25,574 nucleotides of DNA from an uncultured Gardnerella sp. (GCA_947088155.1 CAMUFL010000013.1:1-25574); one strand, 5' to 3'; counted from the first letter of the stretch, positions 7,474 to 14,823 are shown. Numbers and translations are program-made. The notes: generated from the sequence alone by a model not told the origin.

Positions 7474-8682
7474 ATGGGTTATGAATCGGTGAGTGCGCTA
7501 ATTGTGTTAATCATCCTCGTAGCCTTATGGTTCGGGTGGTTGCCTAATCACACGATTAACGGCATGAAGACTATGCTTGAGCATCGTGAAGATAGGTTTT
7601 CACCAACGCTCCATCTTGTAGGTGAGTGGAGTATCGCGCGTATTTGTGACGGTACTGGTATGTTGGCAAAAGAGGCTTGTATGCAACCGACTCAGCAAAA
7701 ACGAAAATTAACACCTGAACGTATTGCGCGTATTCGTGCAGCTCGACGTGCTGCAATTCGTCGCCGTTGTGTGCTGGTTGCTTCTCTTGCTGTGTTGACT
7801 TTTCTTGTGTTACTAGCAGGTTGCTCTGGTCTGTTTTCGCCGGCTTTTGCGCTCATTCCTGGAGCAATGCTTGCTGTTGTGCTTTATTTTGGTTCGCGTG
7901 CGTCGAAGCATGCGCGTCAATGGGAAGCGCGCGTTGCGAAAATGGGTGCAAATTCAAAGCGCAATGTGGAAGATTCGTTGTACGAGAGCCATAACAGTGA
8001 TGTTGTGAGTAGGTTGGGTAATCGTAGCGGTGTAGGCGCTATTGATGATGGCACTGCGGTTGATGGCGCTGTGGTTGATTGTGCTTCGGTTGCTGGAGAT
8101 GCATTTGCGGATGCCTATAGGGTTGAGAATTTTGAGGTTTCTGCTTCTGGCGCTGAAAGTCGTGCTTTGGTGGAGAATTGTGGTGATTCTCGCGACGATA
8201 CCGCAACTTCTGTTATGGAGCAGCATGAGATTAGGGTGGCTTTGCGTAGGGCTGCAGAAGAACGTGATGCTGTTTTGCGTGAGCGCAACGCGTCTAAGAG
8301 TAGTGAATTTGTGAATAGTTCTTCTGAAGATGCTTCTGATAATGCGGAAGCTGCTTCGAACGCTAATAATAGTCAGGATTTGATTTCGTTCTCTTTGGGT
8401 TCTGATTCGCAAAATGAATCGAATAATTCTTCACTAAATATCGCTCCAGAAAGCTTGGAAATTAAGTCAACTAAGCAGGTGGCTAAGGCAATTCCTGTTG
8501 ATAAATCTGCTGAAACTATTAAATCTGCTAAATCTTCTAAAGTTATTGAATCTTCTGCAAACGCGAATTCTTCGAAATTCCATGCTGAAGAGCAGACGAG
8601 TGATGTAGAAGCGCCAGAAAGCTCCGAAGATTCGCTTGGTGTTGCAAATCTGCATGACGTTCTTGCTCGTCGCAATAGCTAA
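7474..8682 (+). CDS. SepX/GlpR-like membrane protein, candidate divisome component
   Basis: The 402-residue product starts at ATG 7474; the frame is open to 7384, but the MGYESVSALIV start places a membrane segment at the N-terminus as in the family. One helix (about 6-24) is followed by a cytosolic stretch with HREDRFSPTLHLV, comparable to the RPTERFSTAIRLL region of Streptomyces SepX/GlpR. An Arg-rich segment (RIARIRAARRAAIRRR, about 83-98) leads to two adjacent helices (about 99-117 and 122-140) and a basic exit (SRASKHARQWEAR). The C-terminal 240 residues are Ser/Asn/Ala/Glu-rich and probably disordered. SepX links FtsZ-ring proteins to the membrane in Streptomyces; the assignment here rests on architecture and short local similarity recalled from memory. 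No clear ribosome binding site is visible. Confidence 0.6.
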   Translation: MGYESVSALIVLIILVALWFGWLPNHTINGMKTMLEHREDRFSPTLHLVGEWSIARICDGTGMLAKEACMQPTQQKRKLTPERIARIRAARRAAIRRRCVLVASLAVLTFLVLLAGCSGLFSPAFALIPGAMLAVVLYFGSRASKHARQWEARVAKMGANSKRNVEDSLYESHNSDVVSRLGNRSGVGAIDDGTAVDGAVVDCASVAGDAFADAYRVENFEVSASGAESRALVENCGDSRDDTATSVMEQHEIRVALRRAAEERDAVLRERNASKSSEFVNSSSEDASDNAEAASNANNSQDLISFSLGSDSQNESNNSSLNIAPESLEIKSTKQVAKAIPVDKSAETIKSAKSSKVIESSANANSSKFHAEEQTSDVEAPESSEDSLGVANLHDVLARRNS

Positions 8683-8703
8683 ACTAAAGATTTTCTAAAA
8701 AAT

Positions 8704-8730
8704 TTAGCACTCTAGTTGGCAGAGTGCTAA
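8704..8730 (+). promoter_or_regulatory. CIRCE element (HrcA operator) of groES
   Basis: TTAGCACTC (8704-8712), nine-base spacer, GAGTGCTAA (8722-8730) is the exact CIRCE consensus. HrcA should bind it and repress groES until heat or protein-folding stress. Confidence 0.97.
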
Positions 8731-8744
8731 ATTCGCGGTACCAT
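8716..8744 (+). promoter_or_regulatory. groES promoter embedded in CIRCE
   Basis: TTGGCA (8716-8721) lies in the CIRCE spacer and TACCAT (8739-8744) follows after 17 bases, so a bound HrcA would cover the -35 box. Transcription would start near 8751, leaving a 5' UTR of about 95 bases before the GTG at 8847. Confidence 0.75.
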
Positions 8745-8846
8745 AAAAGACAGAACGCAAGTGCGATTGCGGACGTGATCGTCAGCCTCGTCGGATTGTG
8801 GCTTGCGTGCAAAGATAGTATCTCTCTTAAGAAAGAGGTGGCGACA

Positions 8847-9140
8847 GTGTCGATTAAACTCACACCGTTGGAAGATAAGATTATTGTGAAGCAGGCTCAG
8901 GCGGAAACTCAGACTGCTTCTGGCTTGTATATTCCAGATAATGCGAAGGAAAAGCCGCAGCAGGGTGAGGTTCTTGCTGTTGGTCCTGGCCGTCGTGACG
9001 ACAAGGGTGAGCGCATTCCTATGGATGTTAAGGTTGGCGATAAGGTGCTGTATTCCAAGTATGGTGGCACTGAAGTGCATTACGAGGGCGAGGATTACTT
9101 GATTGTATCTTCTCGTGATGTGCTTGCTATTCTTGGCTAG
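8847..9140 (+). CDS. groES: Co-chaperonin GroES (Cpn10)
   Basis: The 97-residue product has the usual length. It starts at GTG 8847 behind an AAGAGGTG-type site; the in-frame region upstream (from 8724) is the CIRCE/UTR and not protein. The family pattern is complete: KLTPLEDKIIVKQ at the N-terminus, the mobile-loop region (AETQTASGLYIPDNAKEKPQQGEVLAVGPG) and a C-terminal KVGDKVLYSKYGGTEV, EGEDYLIVSSRDVLAI. It caps the GroEL ring during ATP-driven folding. It is a single-gene unit with no groEL next to it, as in bifidobacteria where the two genes are separate. Heat regulation through HrcA is shown by the CIRCE element. Confidence 0.97.
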   Translation: MSIKLTPLEDKIIVKQAQAETQTASGLYIPDNAKEKPQQGEVLAVGPGRRDDKGERIPMDVKVGDKVLYSKYGGTEVHYEGEDYLIVSSRDVLAILG

Positions 9141-9168
9141 TATTTAGCCTGTTGAAACGATAAAACTT

Positions 9169-9210
9169 ACGCTGGTAACGACGGAAACGTTGTTCCCAGC
9201 GTTTTTTTTT
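9169..9210 (+). terminator. Rho-independent terminator after groES
   Basis: ACGCTGG (9169-9175) pairs with CCAGCGT (9196-9202); an inner AACG/CGTT pairing extends the stem. A run of T follows (to 9210). Confidence 0.9.
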
Positions 9211-9250
9211 ATTGTGCAATTAAGTCGTGCAAGTAGTATCATGGAGAAGT

Positions 9251-10348
9251 ATGACATACAAACACCGTAATATTTTAGATACGATTCCTAACTACAAGCA
9301 GGGAAAGCCAGCTCCTAAATTGGACGGCATTCGTGCGTATAAAATCTCAAGTAATGAAAATCCATATGAGCCGCTTGATAGCGTAAAAGAAGCTATTGCA
9401 ACTCGCGCACTTAATGTGATTAACCGTTATCCTAATATGCGTGGAACGGAAGTTGTTGAAGAACTTGCTAAGCGCTTTGGTGTAACTTCGGACGAAGTTG
9501 TGCTTGGTTGCGGATCTACAGAAGTTATTACGCAGCTTGTTGATTTGGTTGCTGGTCCTGGCGACGAAGTTGTGTACCCGTGGAGAAGCTTTGAGGCTTA
9601 CCCGATTATTGTGACTGGCGCGGGCGCTACAAGCGTTAAGATTCCTAACCGTGCTGACGGTTCTCACGATATTGACGCTATGATTGCTGCTATTAACGAG
9701 CGTACGCGTTTGGTTATTTTGAATAATCCTAATAACCCAACTTCTGCTTCGCTTAGTGAGGAAGAAGCTCGCAAGGTGTTGGATGCTGTGCCAAGTGACG
9801 TTCTTGTGCTTATTGACGAGGCTTATGTGCAGTTTAACACTGCTAAGGGCACGGCAGATGGCATGAAGTTGTACAAAGAGTATCCAAACGTGGTTGTGGC
9901 TCAGACTTTCTCTAAGGCTTATGGCTTGGCTGGTTTGCGAATTGGATATGCGATTGCTCCTGCAGACGTTGTAGAGGGCATGCGTAAGGTTGCAGTGCCG
10001 TTTGGTGTGTCTCAAGTAGCTCAAGTTGCTGCGTTGGCTTCGTTGGAAGATGCTGCTAACAAGGAGATGCAGATTCGCGTTGAAGCTCTTGTTGCTGAGC
10101 GCGAGCGTATTGTTTCCGCTTTGCGTGAGCAGGGTTGGAATATTACTGATGCTTACGCAAACTTCTTCTGGATGCCGTTTGGCGATGAAACTGAGCGTGC
10201 AACTGAGCGTTTTGTGGCAGCTGGCTTGTCTGTTCGTGCATTTGCTGGTGAGGGTATCCGCATTAGTATTGGCGAACGTGAGGCAAATGACCGCGTGTTG
10301 ACAATTTGTGAAAAATTAAAAAATGACGGTTTTTCGCTAAATAACTAG
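9251..10348 (+). CDS. hisC: Histidinol-phosphate / aromatic aminotransferase (class II PLP enzyme)
   Basis: The 365-residue product starts at ATG 9251 after GGAG (9243-9246); the frame reaches back to 9227. It is a full-length fold-type I aminotransferase of the HisC/Pat family: ISSNENPYEP near the N-terminus, LGCGSTEVI, the NNPNNPT substrate motif, IDEAYVQF, and the PLP-binding lysine in TFSKAYGLAGLRIGY (about Lys222), then the C-terminal arginine motif EGIRISIG. It transfers an amino group to imidazole-acetol phosphate or to an aromatic 2-oxo acid. No other his gene is nearby, so a phenylalanine/tyrosine role (Pat) is equally possible. A possible promoter (TTGTGC, 19 bases, TATCAT 9237-9242) puts the transcription start only a few bases before the ATG. 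Family is sure, substrate is not. Confidence 0.88.
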   Translation: MTYKHRNILDTIPNYKQGKPAPKLDGIRAYKISSNENPYEPLDSVKEAIATRALNVINRYPNMRGTEVVEELAKRFGVTSDEVVLGCGSTEVITQLVDLVAGPGDEVVYPWRSFEAYPIIVTGAGATSVKIPNRADGSHDIDAMIAAINERTRLVILNNPNNPTSASLSEEEARKVLDAVPSDVLVLIDEAYVQFNTAKGTADGMKLYKEYPNVVVAQTFSKAYGLAGLRIGYAIAPADVVEGMRKVAVPFGVSQVAQVAALASLEDAANKEMQIRVEALVAERERIVSALREQGWNITDAYANFFWMPFGDETERATERFVAAGLSVRAFAGEGIRISIGEREANDRVLTICEKLKNDGFSLNN

Positions 10349-10389
10349 CTTTTTGCTGGAATTTTTTCCGCTTTCGGCGTGTCTTAGAC

Positions 10390-10418
10390 TTGCATTAGTC
10401 GCGCGCTCGTGGCAGAAT
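10390..10418 (+). promoter_or_regulatory. Promoter of the tRNA-Tyr/Thr/Met-rpmG unit
   Basis: TTGCAT (10390-10395), 17-base spacer, CAGAAT (10413-10418), about 40 bases before tRNA-Tyr. Confidence 0.6.
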
Positions 10419-10460
10419 AACAAAGTTGCCGTTTGAAGTTCACTTCTTACGGAGACTGCT

Positions 10461-10542
10461 GGCGGGTTTCCCAAGTGGTCAAAGGGAGCTGACTGTAAAT
10501 CAGCCGCTTCGTGCTTCAGTGGTTCGAATCCACTACCCGCCA
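10461..10542 (+). tRNA. tRNA-Tyr (GUA)
   Basis: Acceptor stem GGCGGGT (10461-10467) with ACCCGCC (10535-10541), discriminator A at 10542, anticodon GTA at 10495-10497, long class II variable arm, T arm with GGTTCGAATCC. CCA is not encoded. Confidence 0.97.
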
Positions 10543-10543
10543 C

Positions 10544-10615
<72 letters not shown>

Positions 10616-10619
10616 CTCT

Positions 10620-10693
10620 GGCGGGGTAGCTCAGCTGGCTAGAGCGTACGACTCATAATCGTAAGGTCAAGAGTTCGAGTCTCTTCCTCGCTA
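10620..10693 (+). tRNA. tRNA-Met (CAU), elongator type
   Basis: Acceptor GGCGGGG (10620-10626) with CCTCGCT (10686-10692, two G-U pairs), discriminator A 10693. Stem TACGA/TCGTA with loop CTCATAA gives anticodon CAT at 10654-10656. The paired first acceptor position argues for elongator rather than initiator. It is followed by rpmG, a common actinobacterial order. Confidence 0.94.
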
Positions 10694-10697
10694 CAAC

Positions 10698-10720
10698 GGC
10701 CAGTAGGAGACTGGCTGGCC
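10698..10720 (+). other. Overlapping alternative hairpins between tRNA-Met and rpmG
   Basis: GCCAGT (10699-10704) can pair with ACTGGC (10710-10715), or GGCCAG (10698-10703) with CTGGCC (10715-10720). The two 6-bp stems exclude each other and neither has a T run, so this looks like a processing or leader structure and not a terminator. Confidence 0.45.
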
Positions 10721-10746
10721 AACAATGAATTGTAGAGGTGAACGAA

Positions 10747-10917
10747 ATGGCAAGCAAGAGCGCTGACATCCGTCCGGGCATTACGATGGCATGCACGGAG
10801 TGCAAGGAGCGTAATTACATCACGACGAAGAATCGTCGTAACACGCCTGATCGTCTTGAGTTGAACAAGTTCTGCCCACGTTGCGGCAAGCATACGCTTC
10901 ATCGCGAGACTCGCTGA
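10747..10917 (+). CDS. rpmG: 50S ribosomal protein L33
   Basis: The 56-residue product starts at ATG 10747 with GAGGTG (10735-10740) six bases upstream. The sequence (MASKSADIRPGITMACTEC, ERNYITTKNRR, LELNKFCPRCGKHTLHRETR) is L33 over its whole length. Both zinc knuckles are intact (Cys16/Cys19 and Cys43/Cys46), making it the zinc-binding C+ form. It is part of the large ribosomal subunit near the E site. It is transcribed behind tRNA-Tyr, tRNA-Thr and tRNA-Met and ends at the terminator at 10993. Organisms with C+ L33 often carry a zinc-free second copy elsewhere; none is seen here. Confidence 0.97.
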   Translation: MASKSADIRPGITMACTECKERNYITTKNRRNTPDRLELNKFCPRCGKHTLHRETR

Positions 10918-10992
10918 AAATATTCAGCTTGCTGCGTTAATATAGCGTCTTGTTTTAGACTTAATTTGATTGCGCAGATTTTATACTTATTA

Positions 10993-11014
10993 CCCCGCTT
11001 TTTGCGGGGTTTTT
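10993..11014 (+). terminator. Rho-independent terminator after rpmG
   Basis: CCCCGC (10993-10998), five-base loop, GCGGGG (11004-11009), then TTTTT. Confidence 0.93.
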
Positions 11015-11026
11015 GTTATTTGTTGC

Positions 11027-11035
11027 TGTTAGAAT
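11027..11035 (+). promoter_or_regulatory. Extended -10 promoter of murB, probably giving a leaderless mRNA
   Basis: TGTTAGAAT (11027-11035) fits TGnTATAAT. The ATG at 11043 follows after seven bases, about where transcription would begin, and no ribosome binding site fits between. Confidence 0.6.
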
Positions 11036-11042
11036 TTGAACC

Positions 11043-12320
11043 ATGACTATGCAAGCATCTTTGGCATCTTTGGCAGATAATCCAGCGTTTTCGGACCTTA
11101 CAACAATTGGAGTTGGTGGCAAAATTGCTCGTTTTGTAGAGCCAAAAACGCGTGTTGATGTGATTGAGGCTGTTGAGGATGCAGATTGCGCGAATCTGCC
11201 TTTATGTGTTATTGGCGGCGGCTCTAACATGCTCGTAAGTGATGAGCCTTTTAACGGAGTTGTGGTTCGTGATGCTCGTCGCGCTATTCATGTTCTTGAT
11301 GAAGCAGCTCCAGCAGAAGATGGTGTTGATAAAAGCGGCGCTCATTTAGTGCATGTAAACGCTGAAGCTGGTTGCAATTGGGATGATTTTGTTTCTCACG
11401 TAATTGAGCTTGGCCTTGAAGGCGTTGAGGGGCTTTCTGGTATTCCTGGCACTGTTGGAGCGTCGGTTGTGCAAAATATTGGCGCGTATGGTCAGGAAGT
11501 GTCTCAGAGCGTTACTTCTGTGGAAGTTTGGGATCGTGAAAATAAAGTAACGCTTGAATTGCAAAAAGATCAATTGCGTTTTGGCTACCGCACTTCTGCT
11601 CTTAAGCAAAGCATGTATGCTGTTGCAGGAGTTCCAGCGGATTCCTATTTTCCTACTCCGCGTTACGTTGTGTTGTCGGTTACGTTCTGCTTGCATCATA
11701 GCAGCACTGGCATTGTGGCTCATTCGCAGCTTGCTCGTGCTTTGCGTGTAGAAGTTGGAGATCGCATGCTAACTCAAGCAATTCGTCGTGAAGTTTTGCG
11801 TGTTCGCGCTTCTAAAGGCATGCTTGAAGATGCTTCTCGTTACGAAAATAAGTGGATGCAGGGTGCAAAAAGTGCTGCGGGAGTGGAATCTGCTTTGAAT
11901 TTGCAGAAGGAAGATTATGTTGCTGGGCAGTGGCATGAGGGTGACGATTTTTACAGTGATCGTCATAGTTGCGGTAGTTTCTTTATGAATCCAATTATGA
12001 CTAAGGCTCAAGCTGCTTTGCTTCCGGAGGATGCTCCGCGTTTTGACGCTGTTCTTGCCGATGGCTCTGACGGCGTAAAAACTTCTGCTGCTTGGCTTAT
12101 TGACCATGCTGGATTCCACAAGGGGTTTAGGCTTGTGGAGGACGGTAAGGCTTCTCCTGCTGGTCTTTCTTCTTTACATACTTTGGCGCTTACTAATCGT
12201 AATAATGCTACTTCTAGTGACGTTCTTGCTTTGGCAAAAACTGTTATTTATGGCGTTAAAAATAAATTTGGAATCACATTAGTGCCTGAACCAGTGCTAA
12301 TAGGAATATCTGTAAACTGA
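11043..12320 (+). CDS. murB: UDP-N-acetylenolpyruvoylglucosamine reductase MurB
   Basis: The 425-residue product starts at ATG 11043 (a second ATG at 11049 is also possible). It reduces UDP-GlcNAc-enolpyruvate to UDP-MurNAc with NADPH and FAD, the second committed step of peptidoglycan synthesis, in the cytoplasm. The FAD-binding part shows TTIGVGG, IGGGSNML and GIPGTVGASVVQNIGAYGQE. The catalytic set is present: Arg183 in FGYRTS, Ser312 in CGSFFMNP and Glu416 in PEPVLIG. The YRTS and GSFFMNP spacing with the long middle part fits the type I enzyme. It is somewhat longer than the E. coli protein through loops near residues 95-105 and 190-225, as usual in Actinobacteria. It lies behind rpmG but separated by a terminator, with its own promoter. 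Confidence 0.96.
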   Translation: MTMQASLASLADNPAFSDLTTIGVGGKIARFVEPKTRVDVIEAVEDADCANLPLCVIGGGSNMLVSDEPFNGVVVRDARRAIHVLDEAAPAEDGVDKSGAHLVHVNAEAGCNWDDFVSHVIELGLEGVEGLSGIPGTVGASVVQNIGAYGQEVSQSVTSVEVWDRENKVTLELQKDQLRFGYRTSALKQSMYAVAGVPADSYFPTPRYVVLSVTFCLHHSSTGIVAHSQLARALRVEVGDRMLTQAIRREVLRVRASKGMLEDASRYENKWMQGAKSAAGVESALNLQKEDYVAGQWHEGDDFYSDRHSCGSFFMNPIMTKAQAALLPEDAPRFDAVLADGSDGVKTSAAWLIDHAGFHKGFRLVEDGKASPAGLSSLHTLALTNRNNATSSDVLALAKTVIYGVKNKFGITLVPEPVLIGISVN

Positions 12321-12399
12321 AAATTTTACGCTTATATTCTAGGCTATACAGTAATATATCCGTCTATTCAATAAAATTTCGTAAATGATAAAGGAACAC

Positions 12400-12415
12400 A
12401 CGGTAAAACTACCGT
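12400..12415. other. Small perfect hairpin in the murB-permease gap
   Basis: ACGGTA (12400-12405), loop AAAC, TACCGT (12410-12415). It is not followed by a T run, so it is not a clear terminator for murB. Confidence 0.4.
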
Positions 12416-12449
12416 ATAAGCGGTGTTTTGTGTAATATTTACCTAAATT

Positions 12450-12510
12450 ATTTATATAAGATTTCTTATTTATCCCCATTTGTGAATTAAATAAGAATTT
12501 TTATATAAAT
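12450..12510. repeat. Long AT-rich inverted repeat upstream of the permease
   Basis: Arms of 23 bases at 12450-12472 and 12488-12510 match at 21 positions around a 15-base centre (12473-12487). Each arm holds TTCTTATTTA/TAAATAAGAA and ATTTATATAA/TTATATAAAT. It lies 90 bases before the permease start, where an operator or a structured leader would be expected. Confidence 0.75.
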
Positions 12511-12599
12511 AACGTCGCAAGTGTTCCGCATAATTCGTTGATGCGTTGCTAATTGCGTCTATACCTTTATACCTATATCTCAACGAAAGTGCGTTTATT

Positions 12600-14225
12600 A
12601 TGCAAATATGGAGAAAAAAGTCTGTTGAACAGACTATCGCAGAGACAATGGATGGCGATCGCCATCTTAAACGTACCTTAAATGCGTGGGATTTGGCAGT
12701 TATGGGTGTGGCTGTGGCTGTTGGTGCCGGTATTTTCTCGGTCGGTGCCCAAGCTGCTGCATTCCATGCCGGTCCTGCAGTAATTATTAGCTTCATTATT
12801 GCAGGTGTTGTGTGCGGTTCTGCTGCAATGTGCTATGCAGAATTTGCATCAATGATTCCGGTTGCTGGCTCCGCGTATACCTTTACTTACACAACAGTTG
12901 GCGAGCTTATTGCTTGGATTATTGGCTGGGATATGATCCTGGAAATGCTGATGGCTGGCTCGGTGATTGCAAAGTATTGGGGCGTGTACCTTAACGATTT
13001 GATGAAGCTTTTTGGCTTGAATATGACCACAAGCTTTAGTCTGGGCGGTTTTACCGTTGATGTGGCACCAATTATAATCGTTGCATTCTTTACAACTATG
13101 CTTGTTCTTGGAACTAAGCTTTCCGCACGCTTCGACGGTGCATTAACAATTTTGAAGATTGGTATTGTTCTGTTCGTGGTTGTTGTTGGCTTCTTCTACA
13201 TTAAGGCTTCTAACTTTACGCCATTTGTTCCACCTGCAACTGATGTTGCTAGTGTAAAGGGAATGGAAGTTTCCGGCGTTATGTCACAGCCTTTGTGGCA
13301 GTGGGTAACCGGCATGCAGCCAGCCGTTTATGGCATTCCTGGCATTCTTTCCGGTGCAGCACTCGTGTTCTTCGCATTCATCGGCTTTGACGTTGTGGCA
13401 ACCACTGCTGAGGAAACTAAGGATCCGCATAAGAACATTCCACGAGGCATTGGCCTTGGTTTGCTTATTGTTACCGTTCTTTACATCCTCGTTGCAGTTG
13501 TGACAACCGGTATGGTTTCCTACAAGGATTTGGCTAAGCAGGCAGCTCCTTCGCTTTCTACTAGCTTCGAACTCGTGGGTGCTACTTGGGCTGCAAAGAT
13601 TATTTCCCTCGGTATTGTTATTGGTTTAACAACCGTTGTTATGGTTCTTTTGCTTGGTCTTACGCGAATTATCTTCGCAGTTAGCCGCGATGGTTTGCTT
13701 CCACGTAGCTTCTCCAAGGTGAGTAAGCGTGGTATTCCTGCAAGGCTTCAGATTGTATCCGGCGTTGTTGTGGCAGTTGTGGCTTCCACTCTCGATATTG
13801 GCATTCTTTCTGACATGGTTAATATTGGTACGCTTTCTGCGTTCCTGCTGGTTTCCGCAGGTGTGCCGATTATGCGTATGCGCAGGCCTGATTTGCATCG
13901 TTCGTTTACTGTGCCAGGAAATCCGTGGCTTCCGCTGTTTGCAGCACTTTCCACATTCTGGCTCATGCTTAACTTGTCTGTGCTCACATGGATTCGTTTC
14001 GCAGTATGGTTGGCAATTGGTTTCGCAGTGTACTTCGGCTACTCTTACCGCAACTCGTTGCTTGGAAAGCAGCTTCGTAAGGCTAAGAAGCTAGGTGTTC
14101 CGGTTGAAACCTTGTTTGCTCAAGATGCTGCTGCTGCAGAAAAGGTTGCAGAAGGCGAGTCAGAAGAGCAAGCTCGTGCAGAAGCTAAAGCTGAAGCTGC
14201 TACTGCGCAAGCTGCTGCTGAATAA
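12600..14225 (+). CDS. APC-superfamily amino-acid permease (cationic amino-acid transporter type)
   Basis: The 541-residue product starts at ATG 12600; the frame reaches back to 12546 but MQIWRKKSVEQT is the usual family start. About twelve to thirteen membrane helices are visible. Family motifs are LNAWDLAVMGVAVAVGAGIFSVG (helix 1 with the GxG-IF substrate loop), AMCYAEFASMIPVAGSAYTFTY (helices 2-3) and FFAFIGFDVVATTAEETKDPHKNIPRG (helix 6 and loop), typical of the CAT/YhdG branch. It should import an amino acid with a proton, probably a basic or broad substrate; the exact one cannot be read. The C-terminal about 40 residues are Ala/Glu/Lys-rich and cytosolic. Only a weak ribosome site is visible. 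The upstream 61-base inverted repeat may control it. Confidence 0.88.
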   Translation: MQIWRKKSVEQTIAETMDGDRHLKRTLNAWDLAVMGVAVAVGAGIFSVGAQAAAFHAGPAVIISFIIAGVVCGSAAMCYAEFASMIPVAGSAYTFTYTTVGELIAWIIGWDMILEMLMAGSVIAKYWGVYLNDLMKLFGLNMTTSFSLGGFTVDVAPIIIVAFFTTMLVLGTKLSARFDGALTILKIGIVLFVVVVGFFYIKASNFTPFVPPATDVASVKGMEVSGVMSQPLWQWVTGMQPAVYGIPGILSGAALVFFAFIGFDVVATTAEETKDPHKNIPRGIGLGLLIVTVLYILVAVVTTGMVSYKDLAKQAAPSLSTSFELVGATWAAKIISLGIVIGLTTVVMVLLLGLTRIIFAVSRDGLLPRSFSKVSKRGIPARLQIVSGVVVAVVASTLDIGILSDMVNIGTLSAFLLVSAGVPIMRMRRPDLHRSFTVPGNPWLPLFAALSTFWLMLNLSVLTWIRFAVWLAIGFAVYFGYSYRNSLLGKQLRKAKKLGVPVETLFAQDAAAAEKVAEGESEEQARAEAKAEAATAQAAAE

Positions 14226-14261
14226 AACTAGTAATCGAAACTAGTAATCGAAACTAGTAAT
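14225..14261 (+). repeat. 13-base tandem repeat overlapping the permease stop codon
   Basis: AAACTAGTAATCG occurs at 14225-14237 and 14238-14250, with an 11-base third copy to 14261. It begins on the last base of the TAA stop. Confidence 0.85.
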
Positions 14262-14322
14262 AAAAAAGTTGGCAATAAAAGCCAGCAATAAAATAGTGCT
14301 GACTAGCATTACCTAAATAATT

Positions 14323-14366
14323 ACGGAGCCGACATGCGAATTTTCGTGTGTCGACTCCGTTTGTTT
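14323..14366 (+). terminator. Rho-independent terminator after the permease
   Basis: The arms 14323-14334 (ACGGAGCCGACA) and 14349-14360 (TGTCGACTCCGT) pair except for one mismatch, followed by TTGTTTT. Confidence 0.8.
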
Positions 14367-14393
14367 TAAGACTGCTTCAAAGTGGACTATAAT
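14365..14393 (+). promoter_or_regulatory. Promoter of fdxA
   Basis: A perfect TATAAT at 14388-14393 lies 17 bases after a weak TTTAAG, about 60 bases before the fdxA start. Confidence 0.55.
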
Positions 14394-14456
14394 AGAAAAG
14401 TTGCATAAAAATATGATTTGCGCGTGGAAAGTAAATATGCAGAAAGGAGGGCATTT

Positions 14457-14789
14457 ATGCCGTATGTAATCGCAGAGCCGTGCGTGGATGTAAAAGATAA
14501 AGCTTGTGTGGACGAATGCCCTGTTGACTGCATTTACGAAGGTGATCGCACGCTTTACATTAACCCGAACGAGTGTGTTGATTGTGGTGCTTGCGAGCCA
14601 GCTTGCCCTGTAGAAGCTATTTTTTACGAGGATGACTTGCCAGAAGGCTGGGAGTGGTATCGCGATGCGGCGGTTGACTACTTTGACAAGCTTGGAGATT
14701 TAGGTGGAGCTACAGATGCTGGAGCTTCCGGGTGGGACGAAGAGCATGTTGCGGCACTTCCTTCGCGCGCAGATAAAGCAGGTAGCTAA
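14457..14789 (+). CDS. fdxA: 7Fe ferredoxin FdxA ([3Fe-4S] and [4Fe-4S])
   Basis: The 110-residue product starts at ATG 14457, six bases after a near-perfect AAAGGAGG (14443-14450), pointing to strong translation. The cluster ligands read directly: Cys9, Cys17 and Cys50 of the 3Fe site, and Cys21-Pro with Cys40, Cys43, Cys46 of the 4Fe site (Cys25 is the extra conserved one, as in mycobacterial FdxA: CVDVKDKACVDECPVDCIYEG, NPNECVDCGACEPACPVEAI). The tail EDDLPEGWEWYRDAAVDYF is also family-typical. It is a soluble low-potential electron carrier; partner enzymes are not in the window. It is a single gene that converges with dinB. Confidence 0.96.
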   Translation: MPYVIAEPCVDVKDKACVDECPVDCIYEGDRTLYINPNECVDCGACEPACPVEAIFYEDDLPEGWEWYRDAAVDYFDKLGDLGGATDAGASGWDEEHVAALPSRADKAGS

Positions 14790-14823
14790 CCACTTGCAAA
14801 GTATTGTTTAATGTGGCGCGAGT

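Noticed and set aside
8724..8846. N-terminal extension of GroES by 41 residues
   Set aside because: It would begin inside the CIRCE element; GroES proteins start with the KLTPLEDKI strand, matching GTG 8847.
9347..10024. 225-codon minus-strand frame inside the aminotransferase gene
   Set aside because: Antisense shadow of a clear PLP enzyme; composition is unnatural for a protein (rich in Asn, Arg, Ser, His).
9251..10348. Part of a histidine biosynthesis operon
   Set aside because: No other his gene is adjacent and a terminator precedes the gene; a Pat-type aromatic aminotransferase remains possible.
14790..14823. Shared terminator between the convergent fdxA and dinB genes
   Set aside because: Only a weak CCAC/GTGG pairing is present, with no T run on either strand.
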